64,000 bases of DNA, taken from the NCBI RefSeq assembly GCF_000949295.1, contig NZ_JXYS01000023.1, positions 1-64,000 of the forward strand, written 5' to 3'. The number at the start of each line of letters is the position of its first letter. The first letter of the stretch is position 1. Of the stretch, positions 16,801-27,865 are shown in pieces. This DNA is from Acidithrix ferrooxidans. Its GTDB lineage: Bacteria; Actinomycetota; Acidimicrobiia; Acidimicrobiales; Acidimicrobiaceae. The position numbers and the translations under genes are program-made. The notes beneath the pieces are model-generated. The model saw nothing but the letters and a program-made list of their open reading frames with translations. It ran no database searches and had not been told where the DNA came from.

Positions 16801-19082
16801 TAACTATGCCCCTCGTCCACGTCGTCGAACTCATCTCTTCCTGATGCCACTAAGGGCACCTGTAGTGCAGGGGCGAACGACGATCGCGAAGGCGGGTCGA
16901 AATCCTCTTCGGCGGAAGCGACACGTGCTTCGATCCGCGCCAATGCGTCCTCCAATTGACATTTGACACCAGGATCATCGAATACTCTCAGGTACGCGGA
17001 AACAGTGTCACGAGCAAACTGGTAGCGTTCGGCGGGGCTCACTTCACTGTCGTATCCATCAGCCGACGAGTCGATGAAATCGTCGAGATCCGGTAGGCAC
17101 TCCTCCTGGAAACGCACGAGTAACGCACCACTCTCCAACTCGGAGAATAACCCAACGACTCCAACATCCAACCAGGAGTTATCAAAATCCTCTATCGCAA
17201 GTCGCTCTAGCAATTCCACTGCCTGTAGCCGTAAGTGCTCTGGAAGAACTCCGGCTCGATGTAGACGTGCTAGGAGAAGCGGACGCCAAGAGACGCCCAT
17301 AAATCCAGCGAAGTTAAGCAGTGTCTTCAAATCTCCGACATGGTCACCGACCCATAGTCGGAGGAAGTCGTCGGAACAACGACGACCGAGAAATTCAGCA
17401 AGAGGCGAATACCAGTTATCGGTATCGAGCGTATCGGTCAAACAAACGCGGGCTGACACCTTCGTATAAAGCGAGGCAGGAACAACCACGAGCAATCCTT
17501 GCTCTCCACCACCGCAATCGATCTGTCGGAGCATCTCATCGTTGGTCAGTCCGTCTAGAAGAATCTCCACCGCATTGGGATCGTCGGCGATCATAGATGC
17601 AAATCCCTCTCGAATGGTGGGATGTTGAAAGCGCCACAGCTGGTTTCCATCATCCGTAGACGACAAGGCCAAGAACGTCCCTCGCAGATGCTGAAAGGCG
17701 GTCAACACCTCCTGCTCGGTAGACCCCATTCTTGCCACGGCATGCAAGGCAGTTTCAGACAGATTAACTGGAACAGGAAGTCCATCTCCGGCCAGGTAGA
17801 CGCATGCGAGTGCGGCGCGATCCTGGTCGGCAAGTTGAAACAACACATCCTTGAGGAACTGTGCCGGATGATCAAAGAAGTCCATCAACTTCCGGTTGTC
17901 TGTGATTGAAGTCGTGAAGCGAGTTTGACTCAGACGGCGAGCAAGTTCTGGCTGAAAGCGCTCGGAGACTGCTAGGTCAGGAAGGTTTGATCGCCAACGA
18001 CGTAGTCTCTCACCGGGCTGATTTCCAGCCTTCAGATGGCTATAGAGTATTTGCCGCTTCTCGGAGTTCGTAAGTTGTGCAACATCTACGACAACCGCTT
18101 GCTCGTGTAACAATGGGTACACATACTCCTTCAGGTGCACTCTGGCTTGTCGATATATGTAGTCGCGGCTCGTGAGGATAATCTTGGCGCCGCCTTTCAC
18201 GGCGGTCATTACTTGGTCCATACGCCGGGACCACTGGTCAGTCAATTGCGAATCATGCCGAATTGCACCAAACGCATCATCCACCCAAAATAGCTGGTCA
18301 GGTTCGCGTGGATTCCATGCAGCAATGAGTTCTTCCGCTGAGTCAACCCTTCGTACTCCACAACGCCATACGTCCAGTGCTACAACCGATAAGGTCGCTG
18401 CTATCGTCGACTTCCCTGCTGCGGGCGCTCCGAGCAACAATGTAAAGCCGTGCCCAGCCAGGGCGTCGGCGGCTTGCCGATAAGAAGCTGTTGGAACGAA
18501 GGTTGCAACGTCGTCGCCCAGCCGCGACAACAGTGCAATAGCCTGCTGCAACCGCCGATTATCTAGAATTTGACCTAGATCACCCAGGCCATAAACCCGA
18601 GGGACGTATCGGCGAAGGCCTGCCTCTTTGCTGATCTGTTGACAAATCCAGTGACCGTCGAACACTTCGACGGCATTGATTCCCCTCGCTCGTAGTTCCT
18701 CTTGGATCCATCCCTCGGTCTTGCCGGTGACTCGCAAATTCGTCATAAGTATGTAAGCATCACATAACCCGCGCTCATGAAGGCTGGCGGCTTTCTCGAG
18801 TTCCTCTGCAAGCGCACTGGGAGTCAGCGTTTCTCGGCCGGACGCACTGAATTTGCACTGCATGACAGTCGCGGCTGCTGGGGCAGCTCTGCTCGCTGCT
18901 CCCACCTCGGTCCCGAATGTCGTGGTCCAATTCCCGTAGAAGGCGCCATCACGACCGCCATCGTTACTGTCGGCAAATGTTTTAAATGTCGCGCCGAGGA
19001 CAGTTTGGAGTATAACCGCGCTCAGATCCTGGAAGGCACGCCATCCAAGCTTGTGTAAGTCATAGGACAGCGACTCTGTCAT
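16800..19082 (-). CDS. PD-(D/E)XK-like nuclease fused to STAND NTPase (Avs-like)
   Basis: The N-terminal 160 residues resemble an Mrr-type restriction fold: SNDGGRDGAFYG (39-50, D45) followed by QCKF (75-78), a D...QxK variant of the PD-(D/E)XK active site. A P-loop GAPAAGKST (218-226) and WVDDAFG (266-272) then define a STAND-type NTPase. The C-terminal half is helical, as expected for a sensor region. The gene overlaps its upstream neighbour by four bases and its downstream neighbour by one. STAND NTPases with nuclease domains act as phage-protein sensors that destroy DNA when triggered; the trigger here is unknown. Confidence 0.7.
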   Translation of the reverse strand: MTESLSYDLHKLGWRAFQDLSAVILQTVLGATFKTFADSNDGGRDGAFYGNWTTTFGTEVGAASRAAPAAATVMQCKFSASGRETLTPSALAEELEKAASLHERGLCDAYILMTNLRVTGKTEGWIQEELRARGINAVEVFDGHWICQQISKEAGLRRYVPRVYGLGDLGQILDNRRLQQAIALLSRLGDDVATFVPTASYRQAADALAGHGFTLLLGAPAAGKSTIAATLSVVALDVWRCGVRRVDSAEELIAAWNPREPDQLFWVDDAFGAIRHDSQLTDQWSRRMDQVMTAVKGGAKIILTSRDYIYRQARVHLKEYVYPLLHEQAVVVDVAQLTNSEKRQILYSHLKAGNQPGERLRRWRSNLPDLAVSERFQPELARRLSQTRFTTSITDNRKLMDFFDHPAQFLKDVLFQLADQDRAALACVYLAGDGLPVPVNLSETALHAVARMGSTEQEVLTAFQHLRGTFLALSSTDDGNQLWRFQHPTIREGFASMIADDPNAVEILLDGLTNDEMLRQIDCGGGEQGLLVVVPASLYTKVSARVCLTDTLDTDNWYSPLAEFLGRRCSDDFLRLWVGDHVGDLKTLLNFAGFMGVSWRPLLLARLHRAGVLPEHLRLQAVELLERLAIEDFDNSWLDVGVVGLFSELESGALLVRFQEECLPDLDDFIDSSADGYDSEVSPAERYQFARDTVSAYLRVFDDPGVKCQLEDALARIEARVASAEEDFDPPSRSSFAPALQVPLVASGRDEFDDVDEGHS

Positions 19083-20965
19083 GCAACCGCCCCCACGCGG
19101 TTGATAATCTCGCTAAGGACTTGAGGTACGATCCCCTTAGATTCCAGTGTCACCGTGCGGTATGCAGCCTGGTTTTTATTCAGAGACATGACCACTTCAT
19201 TCTCCAATTCCTCATACGCGGCTATCCACTCGGGCCAGTTAGTCTCCAGGAATCCCTCGAGATGGTCGGATAACACCGCAACGGTGTTAGTCACCTGTTC
19301 CCCTGGAAAGTCAACTTCCGGAAGCACGAAATACTTGAGCAAGTTCCGGTTGCCTGTGATATGAGTCGCTCTCTCCGCGTCTATCTTCTCTTGTGATTTA
19401 TTGATCGCATGGGCACGTGCCTCAAATCCGGAATCTCCATCGAATAGGGAATAAGTGGGAATTCCGAGCGATGTGAGGATCGCATGGGCAAGCGGCAGAT
19501 TGGCCTTGCCCCCAACAGCCACGATCGAAGTCCCTAGTGCCTCCAACGCTCCAACGGCCTCACGATCACCAATGCCATAGAAGACCGCAACTTCGGTCAG
19601 CCCTTCCACTAATAGCACTCTGGTGGCAAAAAGTGCGACTGAGAGCTGGTTCGAGATTGTCCCGTCAAGTTGCCGATCAACCGTCGTTGGCTTCACGATG
19701 GTCGCCAACGCAGCCTTTACCTGCTTAAGAGACGATGAATGAACTGTGACTACTGGGTGTTCTCCAACTGTCCGAGTAAGTCGACGCACCTGTGCAAATT
19801 GCCGAGCCTCTACAAAATATGGACTATGTGTGGCGTAGCAGACTTGAATACGCTTGGTGTCGTCTTCGGCCAAAGAACGAAGGACTTTGGCGAAGGCTTG
19901 CGCCTGGATTGGATGCTGGAAGAGTTCTGGCTCCTCAATTGCAAGACAGATGACACCGTCGCTCGAAGCCGCTCCGGACTGCGCGAGTAGCTGAAGTGCA
20001 GAGATGAGGAGCGTCCTTTGAAAGCCATGCCCCTGGCGTTCGACCGCAGTACTGGTTACACCGTCGAGTACAAACACGTCGAATGTAGTCCTTGGTGCCT
20101 TTAGCTCGACATTTGAAGGAGTAATCGAGACTGAGCGCCCCGGGGCATAGCTACTAACAACATCATTCAAGCTAGCCGTCATAGCCTCGAGCTGTCCTTT
20201 GAACTTCTCGTCGTAAACCTTCTGTTGCGCGAGCTGGCTTTCTTTAACGATCTTGCCGATCTCTTCGTCGGCGGCGGCTCGATCAATGGATCGCTCGAGA
20301 ATCTTGCCTATGATACTCGCCTTGACGTCCTGAGATTCCTCGCTTGCTCTCATATCGGCCGTGACTAGTACAAAGTCGAATAGGCCGCTCATCTTCCCGC
20401 CACTGTTGAAGCCGAAGAAATTGGTTTGCAAGCTTTCGGGCACATCCTCAAGCCTGTCAGTGTTGGACGCTTCCCACGTGGTTAGCGCCGAGTCAATCGT
20501 CGGCCCGGTGGATGCAGAGGGGAGCTCGAGTCCCGGCTGAGCCGTTCGAAGGGCGGCATAATGTTCCTTCTTTGCCGTAACCGTCGCTGCCGCTTTGATT
20601 TCGTTGAACACCGTATAGCCCTTTGCGTTCGCAGACAAGTACTCATCGCCCTCAGGAGTGCGGCGTTTCCACGCCGTAAAAGTATCGACTCCGTCAGGCG
20701 CATACTTACCAAGCTCGGCGCGATCAGCGTCGCTCAAATTCCCAAAGGTAACTTGTACTTCGATGTCTTCATCCACTGCTCCAAAGGAGCAGTCCTCCTC
20801 GGTGAGATCTCCATTCTTGCTTCCGTTGAAGAACCAGTTGAGCGCACGCAATACCGTGGACTTGCCGGTGCCATTGGGTCCAATGAAAGTAGTGACGACG
20901 TCGAACTCAATCGAAACGTCTTTCAAAGTCCGAAAATTCTTAATTCGAACATATCGAATTTTCAC
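19079..20965 (-). CDS. OLD-family ATPase with TOPRIM nuclease domain
   Basis: The 628-residue protein shows the N-terminal ATPase signature [11 protein letters not shown] and Walker A GPNGTGKS (29-36), Walker B AIEEPE (342-347) and an H-loop ATHSP (378-382). A TOPRIM domain follows, with VEGLTE (453-458) and LFDGDSG (507-513), whose acidic residues bind metal. This is the class 1 OLD layout, also used in Gabija GajA and related defence nucleases, but no UvrD-like GajB lies next to it. It overlaps hsdR by four bases, so it is built into the restriction operon. Confidence 0.85.
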   Translation of the reverse strand: MKIRYVRIKNFRTLKDVSIEFDVVTTFIGPNGTGKSTVLRALNWFFNGSKNGDLTEEDCSFGAVDEDIEVQVTFGNLSDADRAELGKYAPDGVDTFTAWKRRTPEGDEYLSANAKGYTVFNEIKAAATVTAKKEHYAALRTAQPGLELPSASTGPTIDSALTTWEASNTDRLEDVPESLQTNFFGFNSGGKMSGLFDFVLVTADMRASEESQDVKASIIGKILERSIDRAAADEEIGKIVKESQLAQQKVYDEKFKGQLEAMTASLNDVVSSYAPGRSVSITPSNVELKAPRTTFDVFVLDGVTSTAVERQGHGFQRTLLISALQLLAQSGAASSDGVICLAIEEPELFQHPIQAQAFAKVLRSLAEDDTKRIQVCYATHSPYFVEARQFAQVRRLTRTVGEHPVVTVHSSSLKQVKAALATIVKPTTVDRQLDGTISNQLSVALFATRVLLVEGLTEVAVFYGIGDREAVGALEALGTSIVAVGGKANLPLAHAILTSLGIPTYSLFDGDSGFEARAHAINKSQEKIDAERATHITGNRNLLKYFVLPEVDFPGEQVTNTVAVLSDHLEGFLETNWPEWIAAYEELENEVVMSLNKNQAAYRTVTLESKGIVPQVLSEIINRVGAVA

Positions 20966-23900
20966 AGGACGCTCTCCTCGTTCGACGCAAACATCTCTGC
21001 CTGCTCAAGCACCAGTTCCACAGCCTTCTCTGACCGATCCGGCGGATAGTCGTACTTAGCGAGCAGTCGTCGAATCTTGGCTCTCATCGCTGCACGTACC
21101 GATTCCTTCAGGTTCCAATCGATGGTGGTACTGGTCCGAACTGCCTGGACAAGTTCAGCCGCAATCTTCTTGAGTGTCTCATCACCAAGCTCAAGGACTG
21201 CTGAGTCATTCTGGAGAATCGCGTCGTAGAGAGCTGCTTCTGGGATAGTCAGTCCCAGCTCTTTGTGACGCTTACCTTGATCTCGCATATCCTTGGCAAG
21301 CTTGACTAACTCAGCGATTATTTCCGCTGTAGTCAAGGACCGGTTCGTGTATCGGTTGATCGCCTCCTCAAGCTGCTCGGAGAACTTTCTTGCCTGGACA
21401 ATGTTGGTTCGCTGGATGGTTCTGATCTGGTCGTTGATAAGCCGCTTTAGCAGTCCCATCTGAAGATTGGGCTTGTCCTTGCTGGCGAGAGACTCAAGAA
21501 ACTCATTCGAAAGAATCGAAAGGTCGGGGGTCTCGATACCAGCGAGCTTGTAAATGTCTACTACTTCATCGGCAGCGATGGCCTCATTGACAAGTTGACC
21601 AATAGCGGTGTCAATCTCAACGGTGCCTGAGCCACCCTGTCCCGAATCAGGGTTCTGGATCTTTATAATCGCTGCCCGCACGTCAACAAAGAGACGAATA
21701 TCGTCTCGGAGAGCCACGGCTTCGTCTCTGGCGCCGCAGAGCGCGTACGCCTTGGCCAGCGCTAGCACCTGATCGAGATACCGCTCGGTTCGATCGGGGT
21801 CTGCCATTACAAAGTCGAGCACCTTGGCGTGTTGTGATAGTCGGTCGGCAGAGGAGAGATTTGGGGAAGAATCGAAAATGCATCCGTGGAGAAGAGACAA
21901 GATAACGTCGTGCTTCTCCTCCATAACGGCAACAATCTCGTCGATCGGCACACCAGCTTGATCCCGATCGCTCGGCGAGTACTCGGCCAGGGCATCTTGG
22001 AGATTGGTAGCGATGCCGATATAGTCGACGATCAAGCCACCCGGTTTATCGAGGAAGGTGCGGTTGACTCTGGCGATAGCCTGCATAAGACCAGCGCCCT
22101 GCATTGGCTTGTCGACATACATCGTATGCATCGAAGGTGAGTCGAATCCGGTTAGCCACATATCCCTGACAATCACGAGTTCCAGTGGATCCTCTGGATT
22201 CTTTGCTCTTGCCTTCAGCTCCTTGCGGACGTCTTTAGAGTAGATATGAGGTTGGAATTCTGCTGGGTCAGCAGCTGAGCCGGTCATGACGACCTTGATC
22301 TTGCCTTGAGTCGGATCGTCGCTATGCCATTCAGGACGTAGGGCGACGATCTTGGCATACAGCTCAACGGCGATGCGCCGTGACATGGCAACAATCATGC
22401 CTTTGCCAAATAGTGCAGATCTACGCTTCTCCCAGTGATCGACGATATCCCGAGCTATAAGGTCGAGCCGGGCATCAGCTCCGACGATCGCTTCAAGACG
22501 AGCCCAACGGGACTTGGCCTTGTTAGCTGCTGACTCCTCCACAGTCTCGGTGATCTCATCGGCGAGAGCATCCAAGGTGGCATAGTCAGCGGCATCAAGA
22601 GCGACCTTGACAAGGCGGGACTCATAGAAAATACGGACGGTCGCACCATCTTCAACGGCTCGAGTCAGATCGTAGACATCGATGTACTCACCGAACACTG
22701 CACGAGTTGACTTATCGTTGGATTCGATAGGTGTGCCAGTAAAACCGAGGAACGTGGCGTTTGGCAGAGCATCACGCATGTGTTTAGCTAAACCCGATTT
22801 GAGGGTACCGTCGGGGTTCAGTGAGGCAGAAAAGCCATAGTGGGAGCGATGAGCCTCATCAGCAACTACGACGACATTTCGACGATTGGTCAAGATGGGA
22901 TTGGAATCACCACCTTCTTCTGGGGCGAACTTCTGCAGGGTGGTAAAGACGATTCCACCCGAGGCTCGACGGAGCATTTCTCGAAGGCTGGGGCGAGAGT
23001 CAGCCTGGACCGGTCGCTCGGGGAGAATCTCAGCAGGTGCAAAGACTTCGCCAAAGAGCTGATCATCTAGATCGTTGCGATCAGTAATAAAGACCAAGGT
23101 GGGATTGCCCATACGAGGATCCTGCATAATCTTGGCGGCATAAAACAGCATTTCGATGGACTTACCAGAACCCTGAGTGTGCCAAACAACGCCTCCCCGG
23201 CGATCTCCGTTAGGGCCAGAGGCTTCAATGGTGGATTCAACCGCAGCATTAACAGCCCAGTACTGGTGATACTTGGCCACTCGCTTGACGAGACCCTTGG
23301 ACTCGTCACTGAAGAGCACGAAATTCTGGATGATATCCAGAAAGCGTTTTTGGTCAAAGACTCCCTTGATGAGTACCTCAAGAGCCGGACGCTCGGTGAT
23401 AACCTCCCGGCCGTCGATAGTCTTCCATGGAGCATAATGCTCGAACCCGCCCGAGAATGAGCTCATCGATGCACTGATCCCGTCGGAGATGACGGTAACG
23501 GAGTTGTGCAGAAAGATTGCAGGGATTTGATTCCGATAGGTCTGGATCTGGTTCCAAGCACCCCTGAGGGTGGCATTTTCGTCAGCAAGATTCTTGAGTT
23601 CCAGTAGGCCAATCGGTAGACCATTGATAAACACCACGATGTCGGGACGACGGTTCTTGTGATTCTCGATTACGGTGAATTGGTTCACCACCAGCCAATC
23701 GTTGTTATCTGGATGATCGAAATCGATGAGCTTGAGCTGCTCGGTACGAACCATACCGTCTTTGCCACGATGCTCTACCGGCACACCTCTGGTGAGCAGT
23801 TGGTGAACACGGGCATTCTCTGATAGTTCGTTCTGTGACTCAGCACGCTCGAGTCGCTTGATGGCATCGTGAATAAGAGCATCGTCAAACTGAGAGTTGA

Positions 23901-24072
23901 TTCGCTCCGCAGCCCTGAGGAGACGGTCCTGGAGTACCACCTCCCGATAATCGCTACGTTCGGGTCTCTCTCCGTCGGGAGCAATACGAGGCCCCCACTC
24001 CGTCTGATAACCAAGCTGGCGAAAGTACTCCAGTGCGGCATCTTCGACAGTTCCCTCGTTGAGCTTGCTCAT
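20962..24072 (-). CDS. hsdR: Type I restriction enzyme, R subunit
   Basis: The 1036-residue protein is the normal length for Hsd[21 protein letters not shown] (141-160) gives the PD...ExK nuclease site (D144, E158, K160). The SF2 translocase follows with QGSGKS (300-305), DEAH (405-408), FLGFTGTP and QAIARVNR-type helicase motifs. The C-terminal helical part binds the methylase core. ATG 24072 overlaps the hsdS stop by four bases. It cuts unmethylated DNA after ATP-driven translocation, in complex with HsdM and HsdS. Confidence 0.95.
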   Translation of the reverse strand: MSKLNEGTVEDAALEYFRQLGYQTEWGPRIAPDGERPERSDYREVVLQDRLLRAAERINSQFDDALIHDAIKRLERAESQNELSENARVHQLLTRGVPVEHRGKDGMVRTEQLKLIDFDHPDNNDWLVVNQFTVIENHKNRRPDIVVFINGLPIGLLELKNLADENATLRGAWNQIQTYRNQIPAIFLHNSVTVISDGISASMSSFSGGFEHYAPWKTIDGREVITERPALEVLIKGVFDQKRFLDIIQNFVLFSDESKGLVKRVAKYHQYWAVNAAVESTIEASGPNGDRRGGVVWHTQGSGKSIEMLFYAAKIMQDPRMGNPTLVFITDRNDLDDQLFGEVFAPAEILPERPVQADSRPSLREMLRRASGGIVFTTLQKFAPEEGGDSNPILTNRRNVVVVADEAHRSHYGFSASLNPDGTLKSGLAKHMRDALPNATFLGFTGTPIESNDKSTRAVFGEYIDVYDLTRAVEDGATVRIFYESRLVKVALDAADYATLDALADEITETVEESAANKAKSRWARLEAIVGADARLDLIARDIVDHWEKRRSALFGKGMIVAMSRRIAVELYAKIVALRPEWHSDDPTQGKIKVVMTGSAADPAEFQPHIYSKDVRKELKARAKNPEDPLELVIVRDMWLTGFDSPSMHTMYVDKPMQGAGLMQAIARVNRTFLDKPGGLIVDYIGIATNLQDALAEYSPSDRDQAGVPIDEIVAVMEEKHDVILSLLHGCIFDSSPNLSSADRLSQHAKVLDFVMADPDRTERYLDQVLALAKAYALCGARDEAVALRDDIRLFVDVRAAIIKIQNPDSGQGGSGTVEIDTAIGQLVNEAIAADEVVDIYKLAGIETPDLSILSNEFLESLASKDKPNLQMGLLKRLINDQIRTIQRTNIVQARKFSEQLEEAINRYTNRSLTTAEIIAELVKLAKDMRDQGKRHKELGLTIPEAALYDAILQNDSAVLELGDETLKKIAAELVQAVRTSTTIDWNLKESVRAAMRAKIRRLLAKYDYPPDRSEKAVELVLEQAEMFASNEESVL

Positions 24073-25190
24073 ACAACAGCCTCGACGACTTCTTGAGCTT
24101 CGGGAACGCGAATATGACCGGAGAGGAGTTCAGGGAGGAGGGCGTCCCGGAGTATCGAGAGCGAGCTATTTTCGTGGTCTGCTGCGATTGCACGATTTAC
24201 AATCGGCATTGATTCTTGCGTCCAATTTACAAGCGAACCATCGTTAGCAAAGTCGACTTGCTGTGCTAGCACCGCATGCCTGTTCAATCCTGGTACCGCG
24301 GAATCCGAATTCATAGCTGATAGGTCAAGGCTCTTCAACGCAAAAAAACTTGCCAAAAGAGAAACAGCGGTGTCCGGTCGAACATAGAACGTAGTATCGA
24401 TTGGATAGCAAGGCCCTGCCGACCAATGGACGGTACCAATACTCCCCTTGCGACCAACGATTACAGCTGGACCACGAATCAAACTGTTGCTGTGGTATCC
24501 TGTGATTCCACTACTCCCGTAGACCGGAACGGTGCCCGAATGCCTATCGGTAGCGGGGAGTGCCTTGCCGTACTCCAAAGACATTATGTCTCCTAGTGTG
24601 CGAGCCTCAGCACTGGATGTAATCGCTCCGTACTTACATTCGACCAGCGCCCACGCCTGACTGACTATCCGCCTATTCGACTCAATCTTGTCATCCAACG
24701 CTCCGAGCGTGGCCGCGATACCTCGCTGCTCGATAAGATTCGGTACAGTAACCGGAATTTTTTCTAGATCGCCTTGCCTCAAGTATGGGAGTGCACTGCC
24801 CTCAGCCCATTTACTGAGTCCTAAAGTGGCCAATAGATAGTACAAGAATCTCGGGTCTACCATTTCCAGACAGGCTATAGCTGCCATCATGTTGTTGTCG
24901 ATCAGAGTCGGTCGTGTGATGATTCTTAACCGTTCCGATTTTAGCGCCTCCCCTATCTTTGCAAACACAATCGAATTGGCTGGTATGAGCTTCGCTCGAA
25001 GGTGCACAATGACCTTGCCTGAAACCCAATTATTGGCACCCAGTATCCACATATGATTCTCTGGCAGGTTCATGTCGCTGACTTTTATAAATGGTATGGA
25101 GCCACTCCGCGAGCCTTGGTCGACGCGTGGAAATGCGCCTCCAGCTTGGAAGTTGCACAACCGCCCCAGCATCACGCTTCTCCAACTCAC
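24069..25190 (-). CDS. hsdS: Type I restriction-modification specificity subunit
   Basis: The 373-residue protein begins [20 protein letters not shown] and shows the two-halved HsdS plan: a target recognition region, a helical spacer with [20 protein letters not shown] (about 151-170), a second recognition region starting near [14 protein letters not shown], and a final helical part with [16 protein letters not shown]. The halves decide the two parts of the DNA target. It overlaps hsdM and hsdR by four bases each. The target sequence cannot be read from the protein by eye. Confidence 0.93.
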   Translation of the reverse strand: MSWRSVMLGRLCNFQAGGAFPRVDQGSRSGSIPFIKVSDMNLPENHMWILGANNWVSGKVIVHLRAKLIPANSIVFAKIGEALKSERLRIITRPTLIDNNMMAAIACLEMVDPRFLYYLLATLGLSKWAEGSALPYLRQGDLEKIPVTVPNLIEQRGIAATLGALDDKIESNRRIVSQAWALVECKYGAITSSAEARTLGDIMSLEYGKALPATDRHSGTVPVYGSSGITGYHSNSLIRGPAVIVGRKGSIGTVHWSAGPCYPIDTTFYVRPDTAVSLLASFFALKSLDLSAMNSDSAVPGLNRHAVLAQQVDFANDGSLVNWTQESMPIVNRAIAADHENSSLSILRDALLPELLSGHIRVPEAQEVVEAVV

Positions 25191-26773
25191 AGGATCAGCC
25201 CTCCAAGCCGCTCCCGAATGACTTCCTCTAGTCGGCGTCCTTCCTTGAACTCAGCAAACAGCTCCCCTTGAAGCCGTGCAATCTTCTCATCGATCGGCTC
25301 ATCGTCGATCTCTGCGTCAGCAGCACCTACGTAACGTCCTGGAGTTAGAACAAAGTCATGTTTGGCGATCTCCTCTAGGTTGGCAGATTTGACAAAACCG
25401 GGTACATCTTCGTAAGGAACCTCAGGATCACGACTTCGCCAAGCGTGATAGACGCCCGCGATCTTTGATATGTCTCCCTCCGACAGCACTCGTAGACGGC
25501 GGCTCTCCATTGTTCCAAACTTTCGAGCATCGATAAACAACACCTCGCCTGTGCGCTTGCGATGCCCATTACCGTGACGGTTCTTCGAAACGAACCACAG
25601 GCTCACTGGAATACCAGTTCCAAAAAAGAGCTTGTCCGGCATCGAGATGATGCAGTCAACTAAATCCGCCTCGACCAGCTTGCGACGTATCTCTCCTTCG
25701 CCACTGGTCTTGGATGACAGCGAACCGTTGGCGAGCACAAAACCCGCCGTACCGTTGGGTGCCAGATGATAGACGAAGTGTTGAACCCAAGCGAAGTTCG
25801 CATTGCCTTCTGACGGAGTGCCGTACTTCCAACGAGGATCATCGGACAACTTGGCGTTCCACCACTTGGAATCATTGAATGGTGGATTGGCGATTACAAA
25901 GTCAGCCCGCAGATCAGGATGTAGATCCTGAGTAAACGAGTCAGCGGAACGATCACCAAGATCAGCTTCGATCCCTCGGAGTGCCAAGTTCATCTTGGCA
26001 AGCTTCCAAGTGGCATCGGTGAATTCTTGACCATAGACAGAGATGTCGGTGCGTCGACCGCCGTGAGCTTTGACGAACTCGGATGACTGAACGAACATAC
26101 CACCCGATCCACAGGCAGGATCGTAAACCCGACCCTTGTAGGGCTCGATCATCTCAACTAGCACACGAACAATGGAACGCGGCGTAAAAAACGATCCAGC
26201 ATCCTTGCCGGTCTCCTTGCCAGCAAACTGACCAAGGAAGTACTCATAGACCCGACCCAGGATGTCATCACTACCGTGGTCATCGGATTCTGTAAAACCG
26301 ATTGATCCAATCAGGTCAACAAGTTGGCCCAGGCGGCCCTTGTCAAGACCCTCTCGACCGTAGTTACGAGGAAGAACGCCACGGATGATCGGATTCTCTT
26401 TCTCAATGAGATCCATTGCTCGATCGATAACCTGGCCGATGTCAGGAAGCTTCGCTTTCGATTGGAGGTACTGCCAACGAGCATCTTCAGGAACCCAAAA
26501 GACGTTGTGGCTGGTGTACTCATCTCTAGATTCCAGGAGATGTCCCCTCGTTTCAGCATTGGGAATGTAATCGCTGGATGATGGGTCGGAGAATGAGGCT
26601 TCTAAGTGTTGGTGTCGGGCTTCGAAACGATCCGAGATGTACTTTAGGAAGACGAGTCCAAGGACCACATGCTTGTACTCAGATGGCTCCTGGTTGCCTC
26701 GAAGCGCATCAGCTGCCTCCCAAAGCCGAGCTTCGAGTGTCTTTTGTGGTTTCTGTTTCGTCGTCCTCGCCAT
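25187..26773 (-). CDS. hsdM: Type I restriction-modification methyltransferase subunit
   Basis: The 528-residue protein carries the HsdM N-terminal helical domain (LEARLWEAADALRGN), the SAM-binding motif DPACGSGGMF (218-227) and the catalytic NPPF (296-299) of adenine-N6 methyltransferases. FFTPRSIVRVLVEMI (195-209) is typical of the family. It is the first gene of the seven-gene operon, with a likely promoter about 85 bp upstream. Its methylation protects host DNA; together with HsdS it is also the modification half of the system. Confidence 0.95.
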   Translation of the reverse strand: MARTTKQKPQKTLEARLWEAADALRGNQEPSEYKHVVLGLVFLKYISDRFEARHQHLEASFSDPSSSDYIPNAETRGHLLESRDEYTSHNVFWVPEDARWQYLQSKAKLPDIGQVIDRAMDLIEKENPIIRGVLPRNYGREGLDKGRLGQLVDLIGSIGFTESDDHGSDDILGRVYEYFLGQFAGKETGKDAGSFFTPRSIVRVLVEMIEPYKGRVYDPACGSGGMFVQSSEFVKAHGGRRTDISVYGQEFTDATWKLAKMNLALRGIEADLGDRSADSFTQDLHPDLRADFVIANPPFNDSKWWNAKLSDDPRWKYGTPSEGNANFAWVQHFVYHLAPNGTAGFVLANGSLSSKTSGEGEIRRKLVEADLVDCIISMPDKLFFGTGIPVSLWFVSKNRHGNGHRKRTGEVLFIDARKFGTMESRRLRVLSEGDISKIAGVYHAWRSRDPEVPYEDVPGFVKSANLEEIAKHDFVLTPGRYVGAADAEIDDEPIDEKIARLQGELFAEFKEGRRLEEVIRERLGGLIL

Positions 26774-26847
26774 TACTGCAATTCTCCCATGGACACAAAC
26801 GTGTCAATTCTATTCATCCAAAAATGCCTGCATTATCCTACACAATG

Positions 26848-26886
26848 ACTGTGACAGTTATTATTTAAGAACATGCATACGTTCAA
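26848..26886 (-). promoter_or_regulatory. Candidate promoter and operator of the defence operon
   Basis: On the minus strand TTGAAC (26886-26881) and TAATAA (26863-26858) are separated by 17 bp, a good sigma-70-like arrangement, reading towards hsdM. Directly after the -10 box lies the perfect palindrome ACTGTGACAGT (26848-26858), well placed for a repressor. The surrounding region 26774-26949 is AT-rich and has no gene. Confidence 0.45.
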
Positions 26887-26949
26887 ATTAGGATAATTAT
26901 ACGTATGTAATTATACCACAAATAGTGTCCAGTTTAAAGAGCATTAGTG

Positions 26950-27744
26950 CTAAATGTCCTGCTCCCAACCCGCAAGACGGAGCAATGCCTCGGCATTGAA
27001 CTCGGCATCGCCGTGGGCAATATATTGCCCGTAGTTGTCAATATAGCGCTGAATTAGTACCTTAACCGAAGCAATTTCGTAATCCCTTGCCTCGATAGCT
27101 TCAGCCAAGACCCGCTCACTAGTAGCGAGTTCCGTTGGGTCGTGCGGCCATACCTTCAATCGCTCGACGCGAAGGATGTTGGCTCGTAGCGCATAGACAT
27201 GTGCCCATAGTCGGGATAGGGCTTCTTGATGCTCGGCAGCATCCTTTGATGAGATGTCTCCCACAGTGATGATCGGCGTATCTCCGCTGGATTCAAGTGG
27301 AGGTGGCAAGGTACGAGACCTGGGAATGTAGTTTTGGGAGTCTTGGTGAATCTGCCAAGCCAGAAGTCGGACAATCTTTGGCTCAATGTGTTTTCGGAAA
27401 TGATCGGCCTCGTATCCGGCTTCTCTGGCGGCTCGTTGACGTCTGGCGGTTACTATTTGACCCCTCGTCCCGGGAGCGAGACCGAAGAGCACACGGGCGG
27501 GCTCGCTAAGTTCGTCGTCGGGTAAGAAGGCCAGTTGACTCTTGAGGATTCCGTCTAACGCCTTAATACGGCTCAGGCGATCAGAAGGATCGATGCTGCG
27601 AGCAACGACGCCACGAAGTCCGAGCAGGACAGCGTTATCGTATTCGGGACGAACGGGCAGCCCAGAGGTCACAATCGGACGAAGCGCTTTCGCAATCTCC
27701 TCGACTGACGGCGGTGTGATCTGGGTCTCAAGAAAAGTCTCCAC
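26950..27744 (-). CDS. Hypothetical actinobacterial protein (264 aa)
   Basis: A mainly helical soluble protein with a central stretch VLFGLAPGTRGQIVTARRQR followed by EADHFRKHIEPKIVRLLAWQ. I have a general impression of similar conserved hypotheticals in actinobacteria, often near mobile or defence genes, but cannot name a family. There is no signal peptide or membrane segment. It lies upstream of, and in the same direction as, the hsdM operon, separated by about 180 bp with its own candidate promoter, so it may be a regulator or an accessory component. Its own upstream region has two direct repeats (27756-27794). Confidence 0.65.
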   Translation of the reverse strand: METFLETQITPPSVEEIAKALRPIVTSGLPVRPEYDNAVLLGLRGVVARSIDPSDRLSRIKALDGILKSQLAFLPDDELSEPARVLFGLAPGTRGQIVTARRQRAAREAGYEADHFRKHIEPKIVRLLAWQIHQDSQNYIPRSRTLPPPLESSGDTPIITVGDISSKDAAEHQEALSRLWAHVYALRANILRVERLKVWPHDPTELATSERVLAEAIEARDYEIASVKVLIQRYIDNYGQYIAHGDAEFNAEALLRLAGWEQDI

Positions 27745-27755
27745 ATCTAAAAGTT

Positions 27756-27794
27756 ACCCGTGAATTACCCACAGGGTGACCGTGAAACTACCCA
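27756..27794. promoter_or_regulatory. Two direct repeats between divergent genes
   Basis: ACCCGTGAATTACCCA at 27756-27771 and ACCGTGAAACTACCCA at 27779-27794 are imperfect direct repeats, 23 bp apart start to start. They lie between the genes at 27744 (minus) and 27866 (plus), so they are plausible binding sites for a regulator of both, or short iterons. Confidence 0.4.
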
Positions 27795-27865
27795 TACGTG
27801 GCGATCAGGCTGGATCTCGGGTGGAAATACCTCCATCCATGAAACGCAAGAAATTGGAGGCCGCC

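Noticed and set aside
19079-20965. Gabija system (GajA)
   Set aside because: The OLD/TOPRIM protein fits, but no UvrD-like helicase gene GajB is adjacent.
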